This document shows, one piece after another, positions 1 through 9,775 of a stretch of 55,557 nucleotides of DNA. A program made the translations under genes and the position numbers. Origin of the DNA: Allohoeflea poritis (GTDB lineage Bacteria > Pseudomonadota > Alphaproteobacteria > Rhizobiales > Rhizobiaceae); the NCBI RefSeq assembly GCF_027889715.1, contig NZ_JAPJZH010000025.1:1-55557 (forward strand). The letters are read 5' to 3'. The first letter of the stretch is position 1. Each line of letters begins with the position of its first letter. The notes beneath the pieces were generated by a model that was not told the origin of the DNA, ran no database searches, and saw only the letters and a program-made list of their open reading frames with translations.

Positions 1-252
1 TTAACAGGCTAACGCGGATTGGATGACCAGCATCAAGATGGCAGAGCTTTTCAACCGGAACCTGTAGCCTGTCTGCTTGGCAGATCCATGCTCAAAAAGA
101 GCCAATTCGATCACAAAATCCAATCAGAAAGCATTGGGGCAAACTTACCAGCACTTGTTTCCGCTCATGAACACATCTGACTTGTGACCATCACACCACC
201 CTTTACCGGGCGGCATATCTCCATGTTCGTGTGATTCGATATCAAGCCACCT

Positions 253-1803
253 TCAGAACATTGCCTCAGGCAGCACGGTTGCAATTTCCGGCAGGAACCA
301 GATCAGCGCAACGCCGATGGCCTGCAGGATGATGAACGGAACAACCCCCCGGTAGATGTGCCCGGTCGTGACCTCGGCCGGTGCGGCGCCCCGCAGATAG
401 AAGAGCGAGAAGCCAAAGGGCGGCGTCAGGAACGAGGTCTGAAGATTTATCGCCAGGATGATCCCCAACCAGATCGGGTCATGGCCCAACAGTATCAGTG
501 TGGGCGTGACAATCGGCAGCACGATCACCGAGATCTCCACAAAGTCGAGGAAGAAGCCGAGAATGAACACGATCACCATGGTGACCAGCAACGCGCCGGT
601 TGCGCCTCCGGGGAGGTTTTCCAGCCAATGCGCTACACGTTCTTCCCCTCCCAGACCGATAAACACGAGCGAGAACATTCCCGCGGCAAGGATGGTCGCA
701 AAGATCATTGAGGTCATTGTCATCGTCGATGTGAGTGCCTCGTTGATCATCTTTTTGGCAATAACGTTTCGCAACGCGGCCAAAAGACCAATCACTCCCG
801 CAATCGCAAGACAGATGTAAATGACACCCGCACCCGTTCCGACAAGGCCAACATCCGAACGCTGAAGGCGGACCGGAAACACGCCGGCTGCGATTGCCAG
901 GAGGACCAGCGCGGTCGCCCCGCACAGGATCATTCGCCGGTTTTTGCCCAGCCGAGTACCCGCCATGAGCAGCGCTCCGACGGCGCCAACGGAAGCCGCC
1001 TCGGTTGGCGTCGCGATTCCCGACAGGATCGACCCCAGAACAGCCAGTATCAGCAGGATCGGCGGCACCACGGCGCTTAGCACCTCGGTCCGGTCGGGTC
1101 TTGGAACGTCATCACCCGCCGGCGGCATGTCATTCGGTCTGAGCATGCCGCGGCCGATGATGTAAAGCAGGTACAGACAGACCAGCATCAATCCCGGCAA
1201 GATGGCCGCGGCAAAAAACTGGCCAACCGACAGCGCCTCGACCGAGAACTTGCCCTGTTCATACTGCGCCTGCTGATAGGCGTTCGACATAACGTCGGCC
1301 AGGATGATGAGCAGCGTTGAGGGTGGGATGATCTGCCCCAGCGTCCCTGCCGTGCAGACGATGCCGGATGCCACCCGGGGATCGTAGCCCGAGCGCAGCA
1401 TCGTCGGCAACGCGATTAGCCCCATGGCCACAACCGTGGCCCCGACTATACCCGTAGAGGCCGCCAGAAGCGCACCCACCAGAACAACCGAGATCCCCAG
1501 CCCGCCACGGAGCTGACCGAACGCCCGGCCCATGGTGTCTAGGAGATCTTCCGCGATACGGCTTTTTTCGAGCAGCGCACCCATAAGGATGAACAATGGA
1601 ATGGCGATCAGAACCTGGTTCGAAATCAGGCCAAATACCCGCTGCCCGAAGGCGCCGAGGAGTGAGATGTCCATAACACCGGCGAACCAGCCCAAATAGG
1701 CGAAAATTACGGCGATGCCAGCAATGCTGAAAGCCACCGGAAAGCCAGACATGATCGCTATGATCAAAGCGACAAACATGAACAGGTCAAGATACTGTGT
1801 CAT
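253..1803 (-). CDS. dctM: TRAP transporter large permease (DctM family), hut-linked
   Basis: This is the large, roughly 12-helix subunit of a tripartite ATP-independent periplasmic transporter, which moves an organic acid across the inner membrane using the sodium or proton gradient. The protein is 516 aa, longer than the usual 425-440. The excess lies in the middle (about residues 280-380), where a hydrophilic linker rich in Pro and Asp is followed by two or three added hydrophobic segments. The chosen ATG overlaps the dctQ stop as ATGA; an upstream in-frame extension exists but would run into dctQ. It is the last gene of a minus-strand run hutI-hutU-dctP-dctQ-dctM. Family assignment is firm; the substrate (urocanate, histidine or a related acid) is inferred from the neighbours. 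Confidence 0.9.
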   Translation of the reverse strand: MTQYLDLFMFVALIIAIMSGFPVAFSIAGIAVIFAYLGWFAGVMDISLLGAFGQRVFGLISNQVLIAIPLFILMGALLEKSRIAEDLLDTMGRAFGQLRGGLGISVVLVGALLAASTGIVGATVVAMGLIALPTMLRSGYDPRVASGIVCTAGTLGQIIPPSTLLIILADVMSNAYQQAQYEQGKFSVEALSVGQFFAAAILPGLMLVCLYLLYIIGRGMLRPNDMPPAGDDVPRPDRTEVLSAVVPPILLILAVLGSILSGIATPTEAASVGAVGALLMAGTRLGKNRRMILCGATALVLLAIAAGVFPVRLQRSDVGLVGTGAGVIYICLAIAGVIGLLAALRNVIAKKMINEALTSTMTMTSMIFATILAAGMFSLVFIGLGGEERVAHWLENLPGGATGALLVTMVIVFILGFFLDFVEISVIVLPIVTPTLILLGHDPIWLGIILAINLQTSFLTPPFGFSLFYLRGAAPAEVTTGHIYRGVVPFIILQAIGVALIWFLPEIATVLPEAMF

Positions 1804-2297
1804 TGCACCCCCTTCCCGGCAAGAAGTCTCAGAAGAATGGCAACGGACTGGATGGATACCAGCAGACAAAAGGCCGGTATCAGCGTTTTCAATAAAAAGA
1901 CCGCTTCGATGCCACCGACGGCCATGGGCCCTTCGAGAATCTTCCAGGAATTCCTTACTGAAGGCCAAGACCACCACGCCAAAGCGCACATCGCCGGTAG
2001 CAGCAATATTAGGTGCCCGATTATGTCGATTCGCCTTTTTGTGGTCGGAGAAGCCGCGGCGTAGAATATGTCAACACGCACGTGCTTATCGACAAGAAGC
2101 GTGTAACCCGCCGCAAGCATGAACAATGAAGCGTGCAGATAAAGTACGCTTTCCTGTACCGCGATCGAGTTAATCCCGAATACATAGCGCCCGAGCACGA
2201 TGCCGAACTGGATCAGCAGCATCAACAGAGCGAACCAGCGTATGACCATCGCCAGCCGCAAATTTATGCTGTCCAAAAAATCCGCAAGCCGCAGCAT
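1800..2297 (-). CDS. dctQ: TRAP transporter small permease (DctQ family)
   Basis: This is the four-helix small membrane subunit that pairs with DctM in a TRAP importer. The 165-aa product has four hydrophobic segments with the usual DctQ spacing and an N-terminal amphipathic stretch. The start at 2297 has a strong GGGGAGGA ribosome site just upstream; a longer reading frame is open but lacks one. The stop overlaps the dctM start by 4 nt, so translation is probably coupled. It lies 62 nt downstream of dctP. Function rests on family and context. Confidence 0.87.
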   Translation of the reverse strand: MLRLADFLDSINLRLAMVIRWFALLMLLIQFGIVLGRYVFGINSIAVQESVLYLHASLFMLAAGYTLLVDKHVRVDIFYAAASPTTKRRIDIIGHLILLLPAMCALAWWSWPSVRNSWKILEGPMAVGGIEAVFLLKTLIPAFCLLVSIQSVAILLRLLAGKGVQ

Positions 2298-2359
2298 ATG
2301 AATCCTCCCCCATATGTTTGTGCGGCGCGTGGGCACCGATGGTCCCACGCGCACTTGTC

Positions 2360-3445
2360 TCAGTAGCCCAGGACTTGGGCGCGAGCGTTCATTTGCCCGT
2401 TATCCGCATAGGTCATGTAACTGCCGACGCTGTCGCGATAGGATACGAAGCTCTCCGTAATCTGCTGAACAAGCTTGTCGTCATCCTGACGCAATTCGTC
2501 GATGACTTCGGCAGCCGCCGTCCCCATCGCTTCGATGACACTGTCCGGGAGACGGCGCACCTGGACGCCTTCTTCGTCAACAAGGTTCTTCAGCGAAATG
2601 GCGTGTTTGGTCGTATATTCCGTCCAAACGGGGTTGTAGAGGCTTTCACAGGCATTGCTCACAACCTGTTTCAGGTCATCGGGAAGACCGTTGTACAAGT
2701 CAGCGTTGATGCCACACTCCTCTGCCGAGGACGGTTCGCCTACTCCTGGCCAGTAGTAGTATTTCGCGACTTGATGATAGCCCAATGCACTGTCCGTCCA
2801 GGGACCGATGAACTCGCCTGCGTCCAGCGCGCCGGTCTGAAGTGCCTGGAACATTGCCGGACCCGAGAGCGCTTCGGCAGCCATGCCCAGCTTGGATGCC
2901 ATTTCCGATGCCAGACCTGTAGTCCGGAACTTCATTCCTTTCAGGTCATCGACCGAGGTTATCTCGTTGCGGAACCAACCTGCCCACTGCGGGCCGGAGT
3001 TGCCGCACAGGAAAGGCTTGATGCCGAAACGACCGTACATTTCATCATAGAGTGCTTGACCGCCGCCATGGTAAAGCCAGCCGACTTGCTCATCGGCGCG
3101 CAGCCCGAATGGCTGAGAACCAAAGAGCAGGATGCCCTTGGATTTCGAGCCCCAATAGGCCGGAACGGCATGATACAACTCAGCGGTGCCTTCGCTGACC
3201 GCGTCGAATACACCGCGACCGGGCACGAGTTCGCCGGCGGCAAACAGTTTGACCTCGATACGGCCACCCGACAGGGTTGTGATCCGGTCGGCCAACATCT
3301 GTGCCGCGACACCGGGACCGGGCAGGTTCTTGGGCCATGCCGTGACCATTTTCCACTGTCGTTTGTCTTGAGCGATCGCCGGTGTGGCCAGCGGTGCCGC
3401 TATGGCGCCAACGGCGCCGGTCTTCAGGAATCTGCGTCTATCCAT
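2360..3445 (-). CDS. dctP: TRAP transporter solute-binding protein (DctP family), Tat-exported
   Basis: This is the periplasmic solute receptor of the TRAP system. The 361-aa product starts with a twin-arginine type signal (MDRRRFLKTGAVG then AIAAPLATPAIAQ), so it is probably exported folded by Tat. The mature part has typical DctP features, including a conserved central segment (GMKFRTTGLASEMASKLG) with the arginine that normally holds a carboxylate, and a Trp-rich loop (YYYWPGVGEPSS). It resembles the TakP/mannitol-chloroaromatic branch. It begins 36 nt after the hutU stop, so it is probably co-transcribed with hut genes, which suggests an imidazole carboxylate ligand such as urocanate. That ligand is an inference. 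Confidence 0.9.
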   Translation of the reverse strand: MDRRRFLKTGAVGAIAAPLATPAIAQDKRQWKMVTAWPKNLPGPGVAAQMLADRITTLSGGRIEVKLFAAGELVPGRGVFDAVSEGTAELYHAVPAYWGSKSKGILLFGSQPFGLRADEQVGWLYHGGGQALYDEMYGRFGIKPFLCGNSGPQWAGWFRNEITSVDDLKGMKFRTTGLASEMASKLGMAAEALSGPAMFQALQTGALDAGEFIGPWTDSALGYHQVAKYYYWPGVGEPSSAEECGINADLYNGLPDDLKQVVSNACESLYNPVWTEYTTKHAISLKNLVDEEGVQVRRLPDSVIEAMGTAAAEVIDELRQDDDKLVQQITESFVSYRDSVGSYMTYADNGQMNARAQVLGY

Positions 3446-3481
3446 TTCTTGGTACTCCCTAGTTGGTTGCAGGCAGATGGT

Positions 3482-5167
3482 TTAATTTCCGAGGATCGCA
3501 GGTAGTCGCAAGCCACATTTGCGGGCGTGCTCTTTGGCGATATCGTAGCCGGCGTCGGCATGACGCCAGACACCGGTTGCAGGGTCATTCCACAGAACGC
3601 GCTCAATGCGCCTGGCGGCATCTTCGGTGCCGTCAGCGCAAATCACAACGCCGGAATGCTGACTGAAGCCCATGCCGACGCCGCCGCCATGGTGCAGAGA
3701 CACCCAAGTCGCCCCCGAGGCAGTGTTGATTAGCGCGTTCAATAACGGCCAGTCGGATACCGCATCCGATCCGTCCATCATAGCTTCGGTCTCCCGGTTG
3801 GGCGATGCAACCGATCCGGAGTCAAGGTGGTCCCGTCCGATGACGATAGGAGCTTTCAGTTCACCGTTCGCCACCATTTCGTTGAATGCCAGACCCAACC
3901 GGTGACGATCACCCAGACCGACCCAGCAGATACGCGCCGGCAGACCCTGAAACTCAATACGGGCGCGCGCCATATCCAGCCAATTGTGCAGGTGTGCGTC
4001 GTCCGGCAGCAGTTCTTTGACCTTCTGGTCGGTTTTGTAGATATCTTCAGGATCGCCCGATAGCGCCGCCCAGCGGAACGGACCGATGCCTTTGCAGAAC
4101 AGCGGCCGGATATAGGCCGGAACAAAGCCGGGGAAGGCAAAGGCGTTCTCCAATCCTTCTTCTAACGCCATCTGGCGAATATTGTTACCGTAATCAACGG
4201 TCGGCACACCGTCGTCATGGAAGGCGACCATCGCCTCGACCTGCGCCTTCATCGAGGCGCGCGCCGCGCGTTCAACCCCTTTGGGGTCCGTCTCGGCCCT
4301 GGCGCGCCACTCGGCCACGGTCCAGTTCTGCGGCAGGTATCCATTCACCGGGTCATGGGCACTGGTTTGGTCGGTAACGATATCCGGGCGCATTCCACCG
4401 GCCTTCATGCGGCGGTATATTTCGGGGAATACGTCAGCGGCGTTGCCAATCAGCGCGACGGATTTAGCCTCACCCGCCCTGGTCCAGCCATCAATCATCT
4501 CCAGCGCCTGATCAAGGTCGCGGGTCTTTTCGTCCACATACCTGGTGCGCACGCGGAAATCGGCGCTCTTTTCGTCACATTCGACAGCCAGGCAACAGGC
4601 ACCGGCCATAACCGCCGCCAAGGGTTGCGCGCCGCCCATGCCGCCCAAGCCACCGGTCAGGACCCATTTGCCGGTCAGATCGCCGCCATAGTGCTGACGT
4701 CCGGCCTCGACAAAGGTCTCGTAGGTGCCCTGAACGATACCTTGCGAGCCGATATAAATCCAAGAGCCCGCCGTCATCTGACCGTACATCGTCAGACCCT
4801 TGCGGTCCAACTCGTTGAAATGGTCCCAGGTGGCCCAATGCGGCACAAGATTCGAGTTGGCGATCAGCACGCGCGGTGCATCCTTGTGGGTGCGAATGAT
4901 CGAAACCGGCTTGCCCGACTGGACGATGAGCGTTTCATCCTCTTCCAGCCCCTTCAGGCAGTCGACGATCAGATCGAAATCCTTCCACGTCCGCGCCGCA
5001 CGCCCGATGCCGCCATACACCACCAATTCATGCGGGTTTTCGGCTACATCCGGGTGCAGGTTGTTCATCATCATGCGCAGCGGCGCTTCGGTCAGCCAGC
5101 TCTTCGCATTCAGCTCCGGGCCGGTGGGAGGGTATATGTCGCGTGAGTTCTTGCGCGGATCACTCAT
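3482..5167 (-). CDS. hutU: Urocanate hydratase (urocanase)
   Basis: HutU converts urocanate to 4-imidazolone-5-propionate with tightly bound NAD+, the second step of histidine degradation in the cytoplasm. The 561-aa length matches the family (about 557). Hallmarks are the glycine-rich [11 protein letters not shown] segment, the [16 protein letters not shown] segment, which is well conserved in urocanases, and [16 protein letters not shown] near the active-site Cys/Asp region. The start at 5167 ([10 protein letters not shown]) fits family N-termini; the frame stays open upstream but that part has no urocanase character. It follows hutI after a 277-bp gap in which hutH or hutG might be expected, and precedes the TRAP genes by 36 nt. 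Confidence 0.97.
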   Translation of the reverse strand: MSDPRKNSRDIYPPTGPELNAKSWLTEAPLRMMMNNLHPDVAENPHELVVYGGIGRAARTWKDFDLIVDCLKGLEEDETLIVQSGKPVSIIRTHKDAPRVLIANSNLVPHWATWDHFNELDRKGLTMYGQMTAGSWIYIGSQGIVQGTYETFVEAGRQHYGGDLTGKWVLTGGLGGMGGAQPLAAVMAGACCLAVECDEKSADFRVRTRYVDEKTRDLDQALEMIDGWTRAGEAKSVALIGNAADVFPEIYRRMKAGGMRPDIVTDQTSAHDPVNGYLPQNWTVAEWRARAETDPKGVERAARASMKAQVEAMVAFHDDGVPTVDYGNNIRQMALEEGLENAFAFPGFVPAYIRPLFCKGIGPFRWAALSGDPEDIYKTDQKVKELLPDDAHLHNWLDMARARIEFQGLPARICWVGLGDRHRLGLAFNEMVANGELKAPIVIGRDHLDSGSVASPNRETEAMMDGSDAVSDWPLLNALINTASGATWVSLHHGGGVGMGFSQHSGVVICADGTEDAARRIERVLWNDPATGVWRHADAGYDIAKEHARKCGLRLPAILGN

Positions 5168-5444
5168 GTTGCATGTCCTTTCTGGTTCATTGCGCCCGAC
5201 ACGGCGAAGATCGCTGAGTTTGCAGGCATTGCCTGACAACGCCGTCCGAGGGCACAGACGCGGTTCTCGCGGCGAGCCCAATTCGGAGCGCCGCCCTGAC
5301 CGGCAGCCGGTTGATATACAAGTCGTTGCCGGCCGATCGGCATCCATCGCCCGTCAGCCGTGCCAAGATGCATCCCGGTACAGGAGTGCCGCCATGCCGT
5401 TGCACTATCGCGATGGGATTGCCCCCCGGCTGAGTCGAACAGGT

Positions 5445-6644
5445 TCATAAGGCACCCGCGAATATCCGGCTGTGGAGTGGATTGGCACCGATGAGATAGG
5501 AGAGCTCCGCCATATCTTCGACGTCCCAGATTGCCAGGTCAGCCCGCATACCTTCGGCAATCACGCCACGATCTTCCAATCCGAGCGCGTGTGCAGCATT
5601 GAGGGTTGTGCCTGCCAGCGCCTCGCTGGGCGTAAGCCCGAACAGCGTGCAACACATATTCATGGCCAGAAGCACAGAACCCATCGGTGAGGATCCGGGG
5701 TTCCAGTCGGTCGCGACAGCCATCGGAACATCGTGCCTGCGGAAGGCGTCGATAGGTGGTTTTTGGGTCTCTTTCAGTGTGTAGAACGCGCCGGGCAGCA
5801 ACACCGCAACACTGCCTGCATCAGCAAGAGCGCGGGCGTCGGCTTCGGTGGCGTATTCAACATGATCGACCGATAGCGCCCCGTATCGTGCCGCCAGTGC
5901 GGTCCCTCCCAAATGACCCAACTGCTCCGCATGAAGCTTGACTGGCAGCCCCAATGATTTTGCATGATCAAACACCCTGCTGATCTGGTCCGGGTTAAAG
6001 GCGATACTCTCGCAGAATCCATCCACCGCATCGACCAGATTTTCGACATGGGCAGCATCCAGCGTCGGGATGCAGATGGTATCGATGTAGGTGTCTGGGT
6101 CTATGCCCTTCGGGGATGCATGCGCACCCAGATATGTAGTTTTCACGTTGATCGGCCGCTCCTGCGCGATCCGGCGCGCGACCCGCAGCATCTTCAGCTC
6201 GGTCTCAGGCTCCAGCCCATAGCCTGATTTGATCTCGACTGTCGCAACACCTTCGGCAATCAGCGCGTCAACCCGGCGCAGTCCCTGCGAAAGCAGGTCC
6301 TTTTCGCCAGCTTCGCGGGTCGCGGATACAGTAGAAACGATACCACCACCAGCCCGGGCGATTTCTTCATAACTTGCCCCTTCAAGCCGCATCTCGAATT
6401 CGCGGGCACGGTTGCCGCCGTGCACAAGGTGGGTGTGGCAATCAACGAGAGCCGGCGTTGCCAACCGGCCATCATAGGAAACCGCGGGGATTTCCTGAAA
6501 CTCTTTCGGAAGTTCCGTGATTGCACCGACCCAGGCAATCCGGCCGCCTCGGATCACTATTCCCGCTTGCGGGACCAGTCCGACACCGTCTGGTCCAATC
6601 ATGGTTGCCGCTGAAACATTCGTTATGAGCCGAACGTCTTCCAT
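5445..6644 (-). CDS. hutI: Imidazolonepropionase
   Basis: HutI opens the ring of 4-imidazolone-5-propionate to give N-formimino-L-glutamate, the third step of histidine breakdown. The 399-aa amidohydrolase-fold protein shows the metal-binding motif [17 protein letters not shown], then KSGYGLE, the HAEQLG motif, HVEY and the late aspartate in TDWNPG. The length is normal. It is transcribed away from hutF, with a 75-bp shared promoter region carrying an exact 18-bp palindrome. It heads the minus-strand operon hutI-hutU-dctPQM. Confidence 0.97.
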   Translation of the reverse strand: MEDVRLITNVSAATMIGPDGVGLVPQAGIVIRGGRIAWVGAITELPKEFQEIPAVSYDGRLATPALVDCHTHLVHGGNRAREFEMRLEGASYEEIARAGGGIVSTVSATREAGEKDLLSQGLRRVDALIAEGVATVEIKSGYGLEPETELKMLRVARRIAQERPINVKTTYLGAHASPKGIDPDTYIDTICIPTLDAAHVENLVDAVDGFCESIAFNPDQISRVFDHAKSLGLPVKLHAEQLGHLGGTALAARYGALSVDHVEYATEADARALADAGSVAVLLPGAFYTLKETQKPPIDAFRRHDVPMAVATDWNPGSSPMGSVLLAMNMCCTLFGLTPSEALAGTTLNAAHALGLEDRGVIAEGMRADLAIWDVEDMAELSYLIGANPLHSRIFAGAL

Positions 6645-6680
6645 TTTTCTTCACTCTTGTATTATGTCTGCAATAAATTT

Positions 6681-6698
6681 ATTATGTAGCTACATAAT
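6681..6698. promoter_or_regulatory. Probable HutC operator between hutI and hutF
   Basis: The sequence ATTATGTAGCTACATAAT is an exact 18-bp palindrome. It lies in the 75-bp region between the divergent hutI and hutF starts, so one bound dimer could control both directions. GntR/HutC-family repressors bind palindromes of this size with ATGTA-type half sites and release on urocanate. Assignment to HutC (8084-8785) is inferred from position and symmetry. Confidence 0.75.
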
Positions 6699-6719
6699 TG
6701 TCAACAGACCAAGAGAAAA

Positions 6720-8087
6720 ATGCACGCTATTTACGCAAAACAAGCACTTACGCCGAAAGGCTGGGCAAGTGACGTTGAAATTAAGGTTGGCCCAGACGGC
6801 CAAATCACCAATGTTACAGAGAATTCGCCTGTTCGCGGGCAGGTCCGCGACCTCGTTCTGCCAGCGCCAGTTAACCTGCATAGTCACGCGTTTCAGCGGG
6901 CAATGGCCGGCTTGACTGAAACCCGCAGCACTGACCCGCGCGACACTTTCTGGTCCTGGCGCAAATTGATGTACCAGTTCCTGGACCGTTTGACGCCCGA
7001 ACAGGTCGAAGCGATCGCCAATCTGGTCTTTATGGAAATGCTGGAAGCCGGCTACGCTGGTGTTACCGAGTTCCATTATTTGCACCATTCAGTCGGCGGC
7101 GCCGTCTATAGTGACCTTGGCGAAATGTCGGGCCGTATCATTTCGGCGGCGAAGCGGACCGGGATCGGGCTCACTCTCCTGCCAGCGCTGTACACCTATG
7201 GCGGATGCAACCGGCGGCCTCTGGAAGGGGGGCAGCAACGGTTCGGCAACGATCTGACCCAATTCAGCAACCTGTACGACGCCGCGCGCGCGCAAATTGC
7301 AGACGCGCCCGATGATTTTGAAATCGGAGTGGCGCCTCACTCACTGCGAGCTGTATCAGCGGAGGATTTTGCGTCAGTTGTCGAAAGCTTCGGAAACGGT
7401 CCGATCCATATGCACCTGGCAGAGCAGGTAGCCGAGGTCGATGAAGTGCAGGCCGCCCTTGGCGCCCGCCCTGTCGAATGGCTTTTGGACAATGCGCAGG
7501 TCGACAGCCGCTGGTGCCTGATTCACACAACACAGATGACAGATGCGGAAACCGCCGGCCTTGCTCAATCAGGCGCCGTTTCGGGTCTCTGTCCTATCAC
7601 CGAATCCAGTCTAGGTGACGGTGTTTTCAACGGAGTTGAATACAGTGCCCAAAGTGGGCGGTACGGTATCGGTTCGGATTCAAACGTCCATATCGCTTTG
7701 TTCGACGAGCTGGCAACGCTGGAATATTCCCAGCGTCTAAGAGATCGTTGCCGCGCAGCGCTGGCCACCCCAGAACGGTCCACAGGAAGGGCGTTATTCG
7801 ATGCTGTTGCCACCGGCGGCGCGCAAGCCAGTGGCCGCGACTCGGGACGGATCGAGGTTGGCCGGCAGGCGGACCTGATCGGCCTCAGTACAGACAATGA
7901 ATGGATATGCGGACGGACCGGCGACGCCTGCCTCGACAGCCTGATCTTTGGCGGGCGGGGGCGTGAGTGCATTACCGACGTATGGAGTGCCGGACGCCAC
8001 GTTGTAAAATCGGGTCGCCACGTCAAGCGAGACGCTATAGTAGAGGAATTCAGAAAAGTGATAACGGAACTGGGGCAGCATATATGA
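6720..8087 (+). CDS. hutF: Formimidoylglutamate deiminase
   Basis: HutF hydrolyses N-formimino-L-glutamate to N-formyl-L-glutamate and ammonia, the two-step branch of the Hut pathway that normally needs HutG next. The 455-aa length matches characterised HutF (about 453). It has the amidohydrolase metal motif NLHSHAFQRAMAG, the conserved FWSWRKLMY segment, HLAEQVAEV and GSDSNVHIA near the end. It starts 21 nt after the palindrome; the ribosome site is weak (AAGAG). Its stop overlaps hutC as ATGA. No hutG lies in the window, so N-formylglutamate must be handled elsewhere. Confidence 0.95.
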   Translation: MHAIYAKQALTPKGWASDVEIKVGPDGQITNVTENSPVRGQVRDLVLPAPVNLHSHAFQRAMAGLTETRSTDPRDTFWSWRKLMYQFLDRLTPEQVEAIANLVFMEMLEAGYAGVTEFHYLHHSVGGAVYSDLGEMSGRIISAAKRTGIGLTLLPALYTYGGCNRRPLEGGQQRFGNDLTQFSNLYDAARAQIADAPDDFEIGVAPHSLRAVSAEDFASVVESFGNGPIHMHLAEQVAEVDEVQAALGARPVEWLLDNAQVDSRWCLIHTTQMTDAETAGLAQSGAVSGLCPITESSLGDGVFNGVEYSAQSGRYGIGSDSNVHIALFDELATLEYSQRLRDRCRAALATPERSTGRALFDAVATGGAQASGRDSGRIEVGRQADLIGLSTDNEWICGRTGDACLDSLIFGGRGRECITDVWSAGRHVVKSGRHVKRDAIVEEFRKVITELGQHI

Positions 8088-8785
8088 TGACCGGAGCCCG
8101 ACTATCCTGGAAGGAGGTACGCGACAGGATTCATCAACGTATCCTTTCGGGAGATTACGCCCCAGGTGACCGACTGCCCCGTGACGCGGATATTGCCGAG
8201 GAGTTACATTGTGCCCGCTCCACGGTTCAGCGCGCCATGCAAGACCTTTCCGATGGGGGAATTGTTGAACGTCGCCGCAAAGGCGGCACCCGTGTGCGAT
8301 CCGATCCTGTCACTCGTGCGACACTGGACATTCCGGTCACCCGGACAGAGGTTGAACAGAAAGGTGCTCGTTACGGATATCAGTTGATAAGCTCCAAGAC
8401 TGCAATGACACCCCGATCGGTGACGGGAAATTTTGAGCTTGCTCAGCGCAAGGAGATGCTCCGTGTAAAGGCGCTCCACCTTTCGGACGGTCGGCCTTAT
8501 ATCCTCGAAGATCGCTGGGTCGACACGACGACTGTTCCGGAAATCCTCGATATTGATCTGACCACGGTCAGCGCAAATGAATGGCTGGTCCAGAACAAAC
8601 CCTACAGCAGATGCGATCTACGATTTTATGCCGAAAGCGCAAGCCCAGAAAGCGCCGAACTCCTAAACGCCAAGATTGGCGACGCATTGTTTGTCATTGA
8701 ACGAACGACCTGGATCGACGAAGCACCCATCACGCTGGTCAGGGCGCAAACAGCACCAGGTTATCAGCTATTGACCCGAATATGA
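8084..8785 (+). CDS. hutC: GntR/HutC-family repressor of the hut genes
   Basis: This is a 233-aa transcriptional repressor. The N-terminal winged helix (SWKEVRDRIHQRILSGDY, then LPRDADIAEEL and ARSTVQRAMQDL) is GntR type, and the remaining part is a UTRA ligand domain of the HutC subfamily, which senses urocanate in known cases. The start used overlaps the hutF stop by 4 nt; the frame is open further upstream inside hutF but that part has no HTH match. The gene lies in the same transcript as hutF, so it would autoregulate through the 6681-6698 palindrome. Confidence 0.92.
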   Translation: MMTGARLSWKEVRDRIHQRILSGDYAPGDRLPRDADIAEELHCARSTVQRAMQDLSDGGIVERRRKGGTRVRSDPVTRATLDIPVTRTEVEQKGARYGYQLISSKTAMTPRSVTGNFELAQRKEMLRVKALHLSDGRPYILEDRWVDTTTVPEILDIDLTTVSANEWLVQNKPYSRCDLRFYAESASPESAELLNAKIGDALFVIERTTWIDEAPITLVRAQTAPGYQLLTRI

Positions 8786-9052
8786 TCGCTATAGGAAGGC
8801 GATCCGCTGGGGACGTCTTTTCCGTATAAGGCAATCCGCCAAATATGAGGTAGCTCGTTCGATGCACCGGATCTCGAGCCAGTCAAGGGCTACCTCACAT
8901 CGATGAATGTAGAATGCAAGAAATTTCAGAAGAAAATTGCGGGCATCACCGGATACTTTTGTCAAGGCTAAGGACTCATTGATCAAAACGCTGTCTCATT
9001 GAAACCATCCAGATAAGCGTCCATCTGAGATGAAAAATGGAGAGCTATCGCG

Positions 9053-9658
9053 TTGGAAACAAACCGAACGACATCAGATTTCGTCATTAATCATGGCTTG
9101 CGGCCCGAACACCGCGCGCCCGCCGCTCGGGGATATTGGAGAGCATTTGCAACGAAGCTGCGCTATCCACTGGGTCCAGAAGCAAAGGCTGTGGCTTTCA
9201 TAGAGGGCGTGCTTGATCCGGATTATGCAATCAGCGCGTTGTCCGATACAGGCGCATTTCTCGGCGTTGCCGGATTCAGATCGCATAGCGGATCATTCAT
9301 TGGCGGTGACATCAAGGATCTTGCTGCCGTCTACGGATGGGTGGGCGGGACACTCCGCGGCGTTCTCGTGAGCGTTCTGGAGCGCAAGGTTGAAGACGGT
9401 ACATTGTTGATGGATGGTATTTTCGTGGAACCGGAAGCTCGCGGGCGCGGTGTAGGAACCGCGTTATTGCATGCGATCGAGGATCATGCGGTATCCGCGA
9501 AACTTCAGCGCATTCGGCTTGATGTGATCGATATAAACCCTCGAGCTCGGTCGCTTTACGAGCGAGAGGGCTTTAGGGAAAGATCGGTTATGTCGCTTGG
9601 CATACTTAGCAGGATTTTTGGTTTCTCTCATGCGACGGAGATGACAAAGCGCATTTAG
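9053..9658 (+). CDS. GNAT-family N-acetyltransferase
   Basis: A 201-aa protein with a GNAT fold. The acetyl-CoA pyrophosphate loop is clear at about residues 130-141 (EPEARGRGVGTALL), preceded by the beta4 strand (LLMDGIFV) and followed by the C-terminal motif in which NPRARSLYEREGF is typical. The start appears to be TTG, with AGAG about 7 nt upstream; no ATG gives a full domain. It stands alone, 267 bp after hutC, and is convergent with the AraC gene. Substrate unknown. Confidence 0.8.
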   Translation: METNRTTSDFVINHGLRPEHRAPAARGYWRAFATKLRYPLGPEAKAVAFIEGVLDPDYAISALSDTGAFLGVAGFRSHSGSFIGGDIKDLAAVYGWVGGTLRGVLVSVLERKVEDGTLLMDGIFVEPEARGRGVGTALLHAIEDHAVSAKLQRIRLDVIDINPRARSLYEREGFRERSVMSLGILSRIFGFSHATEMTKRI

Positions 9659-9775
9659 GATCGTTCAAAAAACCACAAATGATTTCACTTGAACATGCTT
9701 CCCCTGACCGCAACGAATGACCACAACATCCCGCTTTGTTGAGGTCCGAAACTCTGCTTCACACCATCCTGACAG

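Noticed and set aside
2318-3505. Open frame of 395 codons on the plus strand
   Set aside because: Antisense to the DctP gene with no recognisable protein features.
4217-5146. Open frame of 309 codons on the plus strand
   Set aside because: It lies antisense to hutU, has no family motifs and is explained by high GC; hutU on the other strand is certain.
5164-5448. Small gene between hutI and hutU
   Set aside because: Frames are open but Arg/Ala-rich with no family match and no clear ribosome site; treated as a gap.
8789-8986. 65-codon frame on the minus strand after hutC
   Set aside because: No ribosome site, no motif, and a composition like intergenic DNA.
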